A stretch of 64,000 nt of DNA, from IMG/VR virus record IMGVR_UViG_3300014501_000002, positions 47,515 to 111,514 of that record; one strand, given 5' to 3'. Origin of the DNA: a virus. The notes beneath the pieces were generated by a model that had not been told where the DNA came from, searched no databases, and saw nothing but the letters and a program-made list of their open reading frames with translations. The position numbers and the translations under genes are program-made. Each line of letters begins with the position of its first letter. Position 1 is the first letter of the stretch. Shown here one piece after another: positions 33,015 to 42,244 of this stretch.

Positions 33015-34438
33015 GCTTTAACCCCTAACTTCTGGTCGATCAGTGCTACAAGGCCCGGTTGACCTAGCTCCGCAAGCTTCTCATCCATGTAGCCCAGGAA
33101 AATCTCCCACTGGTTCACGGTCAGATGCTTAACTTCTTGCGTCTGCGGGAACATCAGACTCACGAACGCTTTGATTTTGTACTCTACGCCGCCGATGCCT
33201 TCGCTGCCCTTCATGCCGCCTTTAGGCAGAATATCGTTGGTGTACGCGAACAGTCGATTCTTGAATTCCTTCATCTGCACATCTTTCGGTAAATCTTTGA
33301 TCACTAGGGGTGGTCCACCCGCCACCATTGTAACAGATGCGGCTGGGGCAACCACTGTCGGGAGGGTGAAGGTTGCCACTTCGGGATAAAACACCGGCTC
33401 AGTCGGCGCCGCCGCTTTCTTGGCCTTGAGTGCGTCCGTGCGTTTCTTTGCTTTTGCAGCCGCAAGCGCAGCTTCCATTTGAATGATTTCGTCGTCCTCT
33501 GCAGAAACTTCTTTCAGCTTCGGCAAACTACGTTTCAATGCTTCACACGCCTCAAGTTGTGCAGGAGTGAAATCAACCTTTCCGACGTTCAGGGCGGGAG
33601 TCATATCGCATGGAACATTATCCGACTCTTCGATCTTCAAACCCGGTGTTTCAAGAACAACCGCTGTACTGCGGCGACGCCGTTTCTTCTTGACGGGTTC
33701 TTCACTATGGAGGTCGGCAATCTTCTCCTCGATTCGGGTAATGACGGGCGCAAAGGTCGCGGGAACGTGTTCTTCGACAACCGGTGCAGCTTTCGCGGCA
33801 GCTTCGGCGGCAAAGAAGGCGGCAGCTTTTGCTTCTAGCGCATCGATTGGGGCAGCAATTTGAGTTTGGGTAATTGCTCCCATGACTTGCTCTGTGATAT
33901 CCCTGCCCGGCGCTTCGTTCGGATGTGCAGTCGGGATGTGGATGATGTTCTTCAACGGCTCGGACACCGTACTGACTGTTTGGCTCCCGCCGGTAACTTC
34001 GGATTCGTCGAGCAAGCCGCCGCCCACGAACTGCAACGTGAGGCGCCGGGATGCGCGTGTCTGTGCGGTCATTATCGCATCGGAAATCGCGCGGCCATGC
34101 TTGTCCCGCGTGAACGCGGAACCCACGGCGACGTCAGTTCGACCGGACTTATCATGCCCCTTGGCCGTAAACATGATAAATCCGTCGCCAACGGTCTCCT
34201 TCATTTCATCCACACTGATGCCGTGGTTTGAGCGCATGACGTCAGTAAAGCCACGGCGAGCATAAAGAACAAGATTCTTACCGTTACCTTCAGAATTCTC
34301 CAACCAAATAAACTGCAGCAAATTCAGTTCAGGAGGAACGCCGTAATGCTCACAAGCATCGTAGTAATATCGGCGCTTCTCGTCTTCTGTCATGAGGTCT
34401 AACCCGTGCATCGGGGAAAACTTTTTCTTATCCGGCAT
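33011..34438 (-). CDS. Putative phage recombination/annealing-associated protein
   Basis: 475 residues. Residues ~35-160 have a pattern found in many siphophages beside exonucleases: LLQFIWLENSEGNGKNLVLYA, GFTDVMR, VGDGFIMFTAKG, and the signature AIMTAQTRASRRLTLQFVGG. Whether it is a single-strand annealing protein is not proven; the placement between helicase and polymerase supports a recombination role. The middle is Ala/Lys-rich and basic (KKKRRRRS). The C-terminal ~100 residues are a separate helical domain. Expressed from the promoter at 34455-34483. Confidence 0.55.
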   Translation of the reverse strand: MPDKKKFSPMHGLDLMTEDEKRRYYYDACEHYGVPPELNLLQFIWLENSEGNGKNLVLYARRGFTDVMRSNHGISVDEMKETVGDGFIMFTAKGHDKSGRTDVAVGSAFTRDKHGRAISDAIMTAQTRASRRLTLQFVGGGLLDESEVTGGSQTVSTVSEPLKNIIHIPTAHPNEAPGRDITEQVMGAITQTQIAAPIDALEAKAAAFFAAEAAAKAAPVVEEHVPATFAPVITRIEEKIADLHSEEPVKKKRRRRSTAVVLETPGLKIEESDNVPCDMTPALNVGKVDFTPAQLEACEALKRSLPKLKEVSAEDDEIIQMEAALAAAKAKKRTDALKAKKAAAPTEPVFYPEVATFTLPTVVAPAASVTMVAGGPPLVIKDLPKDVQMKEFKNRLFAYTNDILPKGGMKGSEGIGGVEYKIKAFVSLMFPQTQEVKHLTVNQWEIFLGYMDEKLAELGQPGLVALIDQKLGVKA

Positions 34439-34454
34439 ATTGCCTCCAATTGGA

Positions 34455-34483
34455 TAGTATCAAAAGTACTAGTACTTGTCAAA
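34455..34483 (-). promoter_or_regulatory. Sigma70-like promoter with GTAC palindrome in the spacer
   Basis: Leftward TTGACA - 17 bp - TACTAT. The spacer contains AGTACTAGTACT, a perfect palindrome with two GTAC units, so a regulator probably binds here. Drives the recombination gene at 33011-34438. Confidence 0.7.
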
Positions 34484-34970
34484 CTTTATTTCTGGCGTAT
34501 GCCGCTATCGCTTCCAACTTTTCTGGGTTATCTTTAACGTATCCGAGGCACAAATTACAACTGTGACAAATGATTCCTCTAAATTTATTATCCTTGTGGT
34601 CTACGCAAAACTCTCCGTATGAACTTCCCGGATCGGTGCCACCACATGACTCGCATGTCCCATCAAATTTGTCTAGCGCGTCGGAGGCCCGTTTTATTTC
34701 GAACTCAGAAACCCCAAGTTTTCGCAGTCTATCTAGTTTTCTTTTAAGACCGCAAGCAGCGCACGTAGTTTTACCGGGGCGAGCCGAAACGATCAAATGA
34801 TTTAGACACATATTGTTTTTGCGCGCTCTCGCCCTGGTTACCTTTGTGTAATCTACACAATTCTGGCATTCGGTTCTTCCAAGTAGCGCTTTATTTCTCC
34901 AATGCCGAATACATCTCCCTGTTCTCTTCGCCGCTATGATTCTCTTTCGTTTATATTTTGCATTACTCAT
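34479..34970 (-). CDS. Endonuclease VII-like HNH nuclease
   Basis: 163 residues. The C-terminal half has CESCGGTD, FCVDHKDN, FRGIICHSCNLCLGYVKDNPE, the endonuclease VII zinc/HNH core. The N-terminal half has two more Cys pairs (CQNC, CAAC). It may resolve branched DNA or act as a homing enzyme. Lies between polymerase and recombination genes. Confidence 0.75.
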   Translation of the reverse strand: MSNAKYKRKRIIAAKRTGRCIRHWRNKALLGRTECQNCVDYTKVTRARARKNNMCLNHLIVSARPGKTTCAACGLKRKLDRLRKLGVSEFEIKRASDALDKFDGTCESCGGTDPGSSYGEFCVDHKDNKFRGIICHSCNLCLGYVKDNPEKLEAIAAYARNKV

Positions 34971-34973
34971 TAT

Positions 34974-37175
34974 TCACCCTTTTTTATAAAATTTAGACTC
35001 AAATCCGTCGCCCTTTAAAGGAAGACCGGGAGCCCAATCTATATTTTGTTTCATAACCCACTCCATAACTCGAACGCCGGGAACAAATGAGTCGTCATCC
35101 TTTTCAGCAATCCCCTCGTCGTGAACATGAGCGACAAGTTTTAATCCACGCTCATTTTCTAAAATAAGAAGAATGTGTGCAAGAACATCGCGAGCTATGC
35201 CCTGAACAATGTTCTCGAATACCTTACCTCCGTGTGAAGTAATCGGCCCCCATTGCTTCGTTTTTTGATCTTGTCCAGAATAAACTAGAGTCGGTTTATA
35301 AACATCAACAGTATTTTCGCCTGCCTCATCTCTTGTCTTCCAGGGCATCATTGTCGGCTGGATGCTCGAATCAAGATAATGCAGAAAACGACCGCTCGGA
35401 AGCTGAATTCTAAGAATAGGATCGCGACCCTGAATCGTTATCTTATCAATCTTAATACAATCATTGGGACCACAATAACGAACAACTCTTGAAGTTCCTT
35501 CTTCCATAACTTCAGCAATCAATTTTTCTAATAGAAACCACATTTCAACTACTTCTTTATAGCTCTCACGAAACACACGCACCACTTCGTGCGCTGTCTC
35601 ACGCTCCATGTCAACCCCCATCGATTCGCTATAACCCCACAACCCGAACTTCGTGGGTACCCCGTCCTTCGTACCCATATCGCCGCCGCCGAGCCTGTAA
35701 ACAGCGCCGAGCACCCCAGGCTTCGCAACCTGTCGATGACGCTTCGCTGCGGCCTTGATCGCCGGGTCTTTTGATTTGATGTCGCGCGCCAACGTCTCGT
35801 ACGGGATTTGCGTCATCTTGACCGCGAAGTCCAAATACGGGTCGCGACCTTTGTGGAATACGTCGAGCAACGGCCCGCAATTCGCGACCCACGCGGCGAC
35901 TCGTGTTTCGATCGCGTTTAAGTCCGATACGCAAAATTCCTTACTGTCCGTCGCAACGAACACCGTACGGATTATCGACTTCACGACGGACAACACCGTG
36001 CCGGGCGACGGCAGACTCATGTCTCCCGCGGGATCGCGGAACCATGCCTCAAGCGAATCGTAATCTTCCGCGTAGATTATCGCGCGAGCCCATGCGACGT
36101 TTTCCTCGTCTTCGAACCGTTCTTCCGGGCGGGCCATGTTATGAAACTGCAGCGAGTTGCTCGACCACCGGCCGCAACGGGGGCTGCCCATGTAGTTGAA
36201 CAGATTACGCAGCCGTTGATCCGGCCCGAGTTGACGTAAAATGGTCTCCATCTTCTTGTACGAAGTGGACGACGCCATCTTTCGGTTCGATAAAACTTCG
36301 ATGCACAACGGCGTAAGTTCAGTATTGTACTTCAGTTCTGCGGCGACGTGCTCTTTCGCGAGCGACGTCGGCTCATACCCGCGGTCATTCGCCCAAGCAA
36401 GCATCTGCGAGTTTGAGTTTGCATTCTCGAGCCCGGTCAGTTCATTTTGAATTTCGATAGCCTTAGCTTTCGCGATCGATGCAAGCTTGTACGCTTTCTG
36501 CACAAACCCCAAGTCCACGGGAATGCCGCGGTCGTTGATCGTCTGGTCCATGATCCAGATCGCCCGCTCGCGCGGCGGAAGCGGCGCAACGCCTAACAAT
36601 TCGAGGCGCCGGAGAACCTCTCGTTCTGCAACCACGTCCTGTCCGCAATACGCGCAAAACTTCTCCCACAAGGGCATATCGGTGGTATGATCGCGCCAGA
36701 AGTAGGTTCGCTCCTGCCCCTTCTTTTTCTTCATGGGCGTCGGCTTGCAGAACGTTTTAATCAGTTCTTTGCCTTCTTTGTCTTTTGCAAAATCGTGCGG
36801 GAGCCCAAGAATATCTGAAACTTCATCCAGGTTTGCAGGTAGAGACAGGTACCGCGCGCTGGCTTGTGGGTCTTGGAAGCGATGCGCCGGGATCGTCACG
36901 CCTAACACGTACATGAAGATGTATCGCTCAAACGCGCTGTTGAACGCGACGATATCAATCTCCGGGTCGTTCAGATACTCGCGCAGTTCCGCGGGCATCT
37001 CTTCCCACATCGGAAACCACATCTGAATCTTTCCTTCGTCTATCGCCCACCCAAGCATGAGCGCACGCGTAGATAGATGTGTGGCGTAGATGTAGATACC
37101 TACACCATTCGGTCCGCCGAGCTCCACTTCGCAGCGGGTTTCAAAGTCTATGTACAATCGTCGACGTCGGCGCAT
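34974..37175 (-). CDS. polA: Family A DNA polymerase
   Basis: 733 residues. An N-terminal 3'-5' exonuclease-like domain starts with DFET (10-13). Motif A is VSDLNAIETRV (Asp418). Motif B is the RQVAKPGVLGAVYRLG stretch. Motif C is HDE (685-687). The exonuclease-plus-polymerase size fits T7/T5-like replicative enzymes without the 5'-nuclease domain. Motif A has Asn where many have Ser/Gln, not a catalytic change. It is the main replicative polymerase of this phage. The start overlaps the stop of the primase-helicase by one base. Confidence 0.93.
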   Translation of the reverse strand: MRRRRRLYIDFETRCEVELGGPNGVGIYIYATHLSTRALMLGWAIDEGKIQMWFPMWEEMPAELREYLNDPEIDIVAFNSAFERYIFMYVLGVTIPAHRFQDPQASARYLSLPANLDEVSDILGLPHDFAKDKEGKELIKTFCKPTPMKKKKGQERTYFWRDHTTDMPLWEKFCAYCGQDVVAEREVLRRLELLGVAPLPPRERAIWIMDQTINDRGIPVDLGFVQKAYKLASIAKAKAIEIQNELTGLENANSNSQMLAWANDRGYEPTSLAKEHVAAELKYNTELTPLCIEVLSNRKMASSTSYKKMETILRQLGPDQRLRNLFNYMGSPRCGRWSSNSLQFHNMARPEERFEDEENVAWARAIIYAEDYDSLEAWFRDPAGDMSLPSPGTVLSVVKSIIRTVFVATDSKEFCVSDLNAIETRVAAWVANCGPLLDVFHKGRDPYLDFAVKMTQIPYETLARDIKSKDPAIKAAAKRHRQVAKPGVLGAVYRLGGGDMGTKDGVPTKFGLWGYSESMGVDMERETAHEVVRVFRESYKEVVEMWFLLEKLIAEVMEEGTSRVVRYCGPNDCIKIDKITIQGRDPILRIQLPSGRFLHYLDSSIQPTMMPWKTRDEAGENTVDVYKPTLVYSGQDQKTKQWGPITSHGGKVFENIVQGIARDVLAHILLILENERGLKLVAHVHDEGIAEKDDDSFVPGVRVMEWVMKQNIDWAPGLPLKGDGFESKFYKKG

Positions 37176-39238
37176 TAGTCGTTGTCCTCATCGATCGATT
37201 CAAGTAACCGTACAATCTTCGGATCGCCCTTTGTGCCCGCGCCTTCGATCCGGATCACACCATTCTTTACCATACCGAAATACGCCTGACTCCACAACGT
37301 CGTGCCGTGTCGATCCGCGTGCATTTCACGCTTAAGATCGCGCTCCAGAAGAATGCCCTCATGACGCGCGAGAAGATTCTTCAACTCCATCTGAATGCCG
37401 CCCTCCTTCGTCGTCGCTTCGTACGTGCACAACCATTTCTTGACCGCACGTTCGTAGTCGACCAGAGCGAGGCCACGTTCGATGCATTCCAAATCAATCT
37501 CTTCGAGCCCCATGTCGATCGCGATACCTAACGCGAATTTCTCCGCGCGAATTTCTTCACGGTTACCAAGATCGCCGCGCGCGTTTAACGGGGAACTATT
37601 TTCAATCTCAAATGTTCCTTGAAGAATGGCCTTATCGATCAGCTTTTGAGTCTCCCTCGCTCCCTCAAGCGTATTGACATGAATGTATGGTGAACGTTCT
37701 TTCAACGTCCTAGGCTGGAACAAGAAGAAAAATCGATCGTCAAGGCCGGATGATTTTCCGGACAGCTTTGCCCAATGCGGCAGGAAGTTTTTATCCGTGC
37801 AGCATGCGATCAGCGTTACGCAATACGTGTTCGGCTCGAACGAGAAACTTTCCTTGCGCGACTTGATCACATTCTGGAATTTACCGGATTCGTACATTGC
37901 CAACAACCGGGAGTTTAACGTGCTGCCGTCAATGCCCGCCTTGTTCGTCAGCGTCGACAATTCATCATAATATAGAATTCCGTTCTTACATTGCAGCCGG
38001 GACATCTGCATACCGAAGCCTTCCGGCGAACCGATTTCCCACACCAATGACTTTCCGTTCGCGTTATCCATCGCGTCGTTCGCGTGCGCGACCATGCCAA
38101 CATTTTGAAAATACTCAATGGCCGATTCAGCGGACGCTGATTTCATCATTTCGCCGCGCTTTCCGATCATGACCATGAATATTGACGGGATGAGCATCTT
38201 GCCTTTAACTTGGACGCGCATAGCGACGCAATTCAGCAGTATCGCAAGCGCGGGCATGAACATGAACTCTTCCTGGCGACTGTTTACGTCGCAGAATGGT
38301 TTGACGAGGCCCTTGTAAATGGACGTGCCAGCCATAACCCACTTAGGGAAGGTGGGATAGGGCGGCAGGGTGATTACAGGCGCCTCTAGAGGCTCCGTGA
38401 CGGTCTCTTGGATCGGTTTTGATGGTTGCACCGCATATGGGGTGCTAACGGGCTGTAAACCGCCCGGAACGCCACCGAACAGCACGGATTCGTCCTTCCC
38501 GACGGGGTACCGGCTAATGGACGCCGCGATCACCCGGACGTCGTTGTCCGTCATAGGCGGAACACAGCGCGCGGCATTGATTTCGTGCAGATGTTCCTCA
38601 ATGTCTTCGCGGCGAAGGCCTGCATTCCGAAGCCTACCCGCGATGCTCGCCAACGTGCTATTCCGCTTGCCATCGGGGATTGGACCGCCATCATCTTCAA
38701 CGGCCTTCTTTTTCTCGACGCGCTGCGTTTTGATCCACTCAATCAGAAACGCCGGAGCGTCCGTGATAGGAGCAGTGCATACGACTTCGTACGGTACTCC
38801 CGTTTTTTGGTGAATCGATCCTGCGGCAACTACGTACTCGTGATGGACGCGAACAGAGAAGTCTCCATTCTTAACGAACGGCTGCGCGACGTTGCCCAAG
38901 GCTATAGACTCAGGGGTTTGTTTCCAGTAATAGTGCCCGCGCCCCGGCGAACTGCGGACGCGATACGTGAGAGGAATCTTTTGGCCGGTTTCTACTTCGA
39001 TGCGCGACACAACCGACGGATCGTCGATTTCAAAAAACCATGTTCCACCGATCTGTGCTTTCGCGACCGCCGCGCAACCGGCATCGGGTGTCTCAATGCT
39101 CCATCGCGAAATAGTTTCCATATCGGTCGTAGCCAGGGTCGGCCAGTCTGAGTCCAACGCAATCTTCGAACGCGGTTTCAGCCGAATAACTGGCGCACCT
39201 TTTGCGATAGTCGCCGTGGCCCGCTCAAGAAAATTCAT
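37175..39238 (-). CDS. Bifunctional primase-polymerase / DUF3987-like helicase
   Basis: 687 residues from ATG 39238, chosen because it overlaps the upstream stop (ATGA). Residues ~1-170 form an archaeo-eukaryotic-type prim-pol domain: FFEIDDPS, RSSPGRGHYYWK, SVRVHHEYVVAAGS. Residues ~190-250 are the primase C-terminal linker (IPDGKRNSTLASIAGRLRNAG). The rest is a P-loop region (GKRGEMMKSAS) as in DUF3987 proteins, with FEPNTYCVTLIACC and a sensor-like end. It synthesises primers and probably unwinds at the fork. It is immediately upstream of the DNA polymerase gene. Confidence 0.8.
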   Translation of the reverse strand: MNFLERATATIAKGAPVIRLKPRSKIALDSDWPTLATTDMETISRWSIETPDAGCAAVAKAQIGGTWFFEIDDPSVVSRIEVETGQKIPLTYRVRSSPGRGHYYWKQTPESIALGNVAQPFVKNGDFSVRVHHEYVVAAGSIHQKTGVPYEVVCTAPITDAPAFLIEWIKTQRVEKKKAVEDDGGPIPDGKRNSTLASIAGRLRNAGLRREDIEEHLHEINAARCVPPMTDNDVRVIAASISRYPVGKDESVLFGGVPGGLQPVSTPYAVQPSKPIQETVTEPLEAPVITLPPYPTFPKWVMAGTSIYKGLVKPFCDVNSRQEEFMFMPALAILLNCVAMRVQVKGKMLIPSIFMVMIGKRGEMMKSASAESAIEYFQNVGMVAHANDAMDNANGKSLVWEIGSPEGFGMQMSRLQCKNGILYYDELSTLTNKAGIDGSTLNSRLLAMYESGKFQNVIKSRKESFSFEPNTYCVTLIACCTDKNFLPHWAKLSGKSSGLDDRFFFLFQPRTLKERSPYIHVNTLEGARETQKLIDKAILQGTFEIENSSPLNARGDLGNREEIRAEKFALGIAIDMGLEEIDLECIERGLALVDYERAVKKWLCTYEATTKEGGIQMELKNLLARHEGILLERDLKREMHADRHGTTLWSQAYFGMVKNGVIRIEGAGTKGDPKIVRLLESIDEDND

Positions 39239-39900
39239 TTGGGTACCCTCAACAAATCGCAATATTTACAACCGAGTTTCAAAATACCTGGTTTAACATG
39301 ATGATTAGCGTGCACTCCTAATCCTGATATTCTTGCGCAATGCCCGCTTTTGGCATTTGTTCTTCCTCCGACTCCGATGCATAAAAGTCGCGCACGAGCT
39401 AGAAGTCCGCTTTCCACATTTTTACGACCCTGAATAGGCCCAGATATGCGGCCCGCAACTCTGCCTCCAGATGCGGAAATTTTAGTAAGGTGGCCGGACT
39501 CTACATTTTTACGTCCTCCCTTGCGCCCATTTTCTTTACTCAGATTGGGGTACAACTCTTGAGTTCTAAAACCTCCGAGAGATGCTAAAGACCCCGCATC
39601 AGGTACGCCGTTCAGAGGCAATTGAATATTTCTCAGCGGATGCTTAGATTCTTTGTACCCACTCTGCAATATGTGCTGCTGTTCTTTTACATACAGATGC
39701 CATCTAAAAAGATCGTCGGGCTCATTAGCTTGCTGCCCGATTCTAAACGCCTCAATAAGGCCGTAGCCCGAATATTTTCCCTTGCCATTCAGGTAGTGTT
39801 TTTGCGCCCATCTTTCTGATAATTTTTGCGTCGTGCTACCGCCTTTAACACATTCTCCAGTTGATAGATTCACAACGTCGTATACAATTCCGATTTTCAC
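39235..39900 (-). CDS. GIY-YIG-like homing endonuclease with NUMOD-type repeats
   Basis: 221 residues. The N-terminus (GIVYDVVNLSTGECVKGGST, SERWAQKHYLNG) is like a GIY-YIG domain. The middle contains three GRKNVESGHL-type repeats as in NUMOD3 DNA-binding modules. The C-terminus (VHANHHVKPGILKLGCKYC) is a small zinc motif. Homing enzyme, probably selfish. The stop overlaps the primase-helicase start. Confidence 0.65.
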   Translation of the reverse strand: MKIGIVYDVVNLSTGECVKGGSTTQKLSERWAQKHYLNGKGKYSGYGLIEAFRIGQQANEPDDLFRWHLYVKEQQHILQSGYKESKHPLRNIQLPLNGVPDAGSLASLGGFRTQELYPNLSKENGRKGGRKNVESGHLTKISASGGRVAGRISGPIQGRKNVESGLLARARLLCIGVGGRTNAKSGHCARISGLGVHANHHVKPGILKLGCKYCDLLRVPK

Positions 39901-39912
39901 CGAGGCCGCCTT

Positions 39913-40077
39913 TTACTCAAAGTATTTATGAATTTCGTGAATCCAATGGTCCGCATGCAAACCACTCAACAGCTTACTATGCGTGACTCGCCATGTCAAC
40001 CATAAAATAAAGAACGACGCCTCAAAGCCGAAGCCGGTCCACAGACCGTACCACATGTAACTGAGAATCAGTCTCAT
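39913..40077 (-). CDS. Small membrane protein, 54 aa
   Basis: Hydrophobic N-terminal half (LILSYMWYGLWTGFGFEASFFILWLTW) with a His-rich end. The promoter at 39971-39999 lies inside it. Function unknown. Confidence 0.5.
   Translation of the reverse strand: MRLILSYMWYGLWTGFGFEASFFILWLTWRVTHSKLLSGLHADHWIHEIHKYFE
39971..39999 (-). promoter_or_regulatory. Sigma70-like promoter
   Basis: Leftward TTGACA - 17 bp - TAAGCT, about 70 nt before the homing endonuclease at 39900. Possibly serves the replication genes. Confidence 0.5.
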
Positions 40078-40545
40078 TTACGTCTTACTCGGTGACGAAT
40101 ATCCCTGAGTTTCATCCCACGACGCCAATTCTGCCCGAAGAACGGAAAGTTCTCCGACGTACGGAGGAGTTTCAGATGACGACGGGCGGTTCGACGATAA
40201 ATCATGCATCTTAATCGCTTCGAGCCAGTCTGCGGATTCTGGAGTCCATATCTTGCCACAGTTACCACAACGTATCCTCACACTTTTATCGATGTAAGTG
40301 TGCTGCATGACGTTGTAATCTTTAAAGCCACAGTATGCCCCGCCCTTCAAATGCGTGCACCGATCTTGTCTTTTAATAATATGGTCGCGGATGGCCTGGT
40401 GCTCAAGCCCACTACGTTTATAATATTTCGGAACATAGTTCTTGATCGAGGCTAGAAGGAGTTGGTACTTATGATCTTCCCTAAGCCTGCGAAGAAGTAT
40501 TCGAAATTGGGTTTTGATTATCGCTAGGTACCGTCGCAAGATCAT
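40078..40545 (-). CDS. Zinc-ribbon protein, 155 aa
   Basis: Basic N-terminal helices, then CTHLKGGAYCGF and CGNCGKIW as a zinc site. The C-terminus is Ser/Pro-rich. No family recognised. Confidence 0.55.
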   Translation of the reverse strand: MILRRYLAIIKTQFRILLRRLREDHKYQLLLASIKNYVPKYYKRSGLEHQAIRDHIIKRQDRCTHLKGGAYCGFKDYNVMQHTYIDKSVRIRCGNCGKIWTPESADWLEAIKMHDLSSNRPSSSETPPYVGELSVLRAELASWDETQGYSSPSKT

Positions 40546-40642
40546 AATGTTCTCCAGTGGTACAGCTTTCGCAGACTACGTAATCCGCCCAATCATGCGC
40601 TAATGTTTCCCGTTCGCATTTCGCACAGTGCAAGATTTTCAT
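40481..40642 (-). CDS. Zinc-finger micropeptide, 53 aa
   Basis: HCAKCERETLAHDWADYVVCESC is a CxxC...CxxC site. It overlaps the next gene by 65 nt in another frame. Preceded by the 3' fragment of a gene split by an insertion element. Confidence 0.5.
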   Translation of the reverse strand: MKILHCAKCERETLAHDWADYVVCESCTTGEHYDLATVPSDNQNPISNTSSQA

Positions 40643-40720
40643 AGTGCGTCCCAATTAAAAGCCCATGCAAGAATCATATAAAACCCAGCAAACAAGCCGA
40701 GCGCTGGCACCCATAGTGGG
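40639..40720 (-). pseudogene. 3' fragment of a small membrane gene split by an IS element
   Basis: In-frame NLPLWVPALGLFAGFYMILA... ending WDAL, with a stop that overlaps the next ATG (ATGA). No start codon remains. Its 5' part appears to be at 42118-42163 across the inserted element; joining them gives a protein of about 42 residues with one membrane helix. Confidence 0.55.
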
Positions 40721-40757
40721 AGATTGATACTCCCCACGCCTGAAGGCGGGGGATTCT

Positions 40758-41867
40758 TCAGGCTACGCATGGGCTTAATCTCCCTACGTTGACGCCTGAC
40801 GGCTCTATCCGAGCCGAAATATTTACCGACGCTATGAAGTCTGCGTTGGCTTCAAAACCGCAATCCAAGCATTTGAACTCCGCTTGCGTTGGTCTGTTCT
40901 TTGCATCTTTGTATCCGCAGCACGGGCACGTTTGACTTGTGAACCTCGGGTCTACCGCGACGATACGTCTTCCAGCCTCTTCCGCTTTGAAGACGAGCAT
41001 TCGCAGCCACGTTCCCCATGATGCATCCAGAATCTGTTTGCTACAGTTGCCCTGAACCATTCCGGCGATGTTTAGATTCTCCACGCCGATGGTGCCGTAC
41101 TTCCGAATCAACGCCGTAGTTTGCTTGTGAAGAAAATCATTCCGCTTGTTCGCAATACGCTCGTGCAGTTTCCGAAGCAGCGCAACTGCCTTCCGTCTGC
41201 GATGCGAACCGCGCTTGCGGCGGGCGACTCTGCGCTGTGAACGTCGCAACTCGGCTTGAGCATTCTCGTAGAAGCGGGGGTTCTTGATAGGCGAGCTACC
41301 GTCGCTGAATGTGGCGTACTGAACCACGCCAACATCAATGCCAACCCGCGCATCACTGTGCGGCAAATGCACAGGAGAAAACTCTACAGCAAGGCATGCG
41401 TACCAATTCTGCCCGCTGCGTTTGACTACCAGCGACTTGACAGCCGAGCCTTCGGGCAAGGGACGGGAGAGCCGCAACTTCACAGCACCAATCTTGGAGA
41501 TTTGCAAATACCGTCCCGCGAGTTTGAATCCAGTGTTGTTGAAGGCAAAGGAATCAAATCGGTCTTTGCCTTTGAATCGTGGGAATCCTGCTTTTTGCCC
41601 GTGCTTGATGCGACGGAAGAATCCTTGAAACGCTCGGTCTAATTTCTTAATCACGTTCTGCAAAATGTGAACGTGGACGCCTTGGTACTCAGGGAAAGCC
41701 GCTCGTACTTCGGTGACTTCTCGCATTTGTGCAAACTGACCGATACGCCGCATCTTGCGTTGTTCAAGAGCGCAGTTGTACAAAAATCGGCAGGAATCCA
41801 GCAGGGTCTGCAACGCAGCCTGCTGCTTGCGAGTTGGCACCAACCGATACTTGAATGTCTTTATCAT
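40758..41867 (-). CDS. tnpB: TnpB-family RNA-guided nuclease (IS605 accessory)
   Basis: 369 residues from ATG 41867, which overlaps the stop of the tnpA remnant (TGATG). The typical N-terminus is MIKTFKYRLVPTRKQQAAL. RuvC residues: Asp in VGIDVGVVQYA, Glu in IGVENLNI and Asp in ANADFIASVNI. Zinc finger: CPCCGYKD and CLDCG. Such proteins use the element's 3'-end RNA to cut DNA and favour element retention. The active residues look intact. The right-end hairpin follows the stop and would form the end of the guide RNA. Confidence 0.9.
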   Translation of the reverse strand: MIKTFKYRLVPTRKQQAALQTLLDSCRFLYNCALEQRKMRRIGQFAQMREVTEVRAAFPEYQGVHVHILQNVIKKLDRAFQGFFRRIKHGQKAGFPRFKGKDRFDSFAFNNTGFKLAGRYLQISKIGAVKLRLSRPLPEGSAVKSLVVKRSGQNWYACLAVEFSPVHLPHSDARVGIDVGVVQYATFSDGSSPIKNPRFYENAQAELRRSQRRVARRKRGSHRRRKAVALLRKLHERIANKRNDFLHKQTTALIRKYGTIGVENLNIAGMVQGNCSKQILDASWGTWLRMLVFKAEEAGRRIVAVDPRFTSQTCPCCGYKDAKNRPTQAEFKCLDCGFEANADFIASVNISARIEPSGVNVGRLSPCVA

Positions 41868-42019
41868 CAGACGTTCTTTTGATTCTCCACATACTGCTTG
41901 ATTACCAGTCGCTTCGCTATAGCACCTTCCAGAACCTTGCGGCGATACTTCGGACACCACACAACGTGGTACTTGCTGCTGTAAACCACGTTGTTATTCG
42001 ACTTGTATCCTTGGAGCAT
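41867..42019 (-). pseudogene. tnpA: Internally deleted TnpA (Y1/HUH transposase)
   Basis: 50 residues: the N-terminus VVYSSKYHVVWCPKYRRKVL joins directly to the C-terminal IKQYVENQ, which carries the catalytic Tyr. The central HUH motif is missing, so it cannot transpose. Start ATG 42019. Confidence 0.8.
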
Positions 42020-42117
42020 GACACATTAGACCATAGCCCGCTGTCTAATGCAATAGTTTTCTTTGAGCGGACTACTAATCGCTTACCCCATCCCTGAAGG
42101 GAGGGGCTTGCGCTCAC

Positions 42118-42163
42118 TCTTGGTCATCATGACATAACACAGAATACGAACTAGCCGTTTCAT
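42118..42163 (-). pseudogene. 5' fragment of a small gene split by an IS element
   Basis: GGAGG followed by ATG gives MKRLVRILCYVMMTK, then runs into the left end of the IS. Its 3' part is at 40639-40720. Confidence 0.5.
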
Positions 42164-42177
42164 AGTGGCCTCCAGAT

Positions 42178-42210
42178 AAAGAAAGTGGCCCTGTCCGACG
42201 CCGGGCCACT
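42178..42210 (-). terminator. Intrinsic terminator
   Basis: Leftward AGTGGCCC-loop-GGGCCACT followed by TTTCTTT, after the ssDNA-binding-like gene. An 8-bp perfect stem and U-rich tail make this a good terminator. Confidence 0.7.
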
Positions 42211-42244
42211 CTGATCGCCGCGCTTAAACGGACGGCGTATTGTT

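Larger units (their letters stand above)
40729..42112 (-). mobile_element. IS200/IS605-family element, tnpA degenerate
   Basis: A tnpB-type gene and a remnant of tnpA are bounded by the usual hairpins: right end CCCGCCTTCAGGCGTGGGG near 40733-40751, left end CCCCTCCCTTCAGGGATGGG near 42084-42109. The ends are approximate. It interrupts a small membrane-protein gene. The shortened TnpA lacks its HUH motif, so the element cannot move on its own. Confidence 0.8.

Noticed and set aside
40758-41867. TnpB taken as a Cas12 effector of a CRISPR system
   Set aside because: No CRISPR array or cas1/2; element ends and the tnpA remnant show a transposon context.
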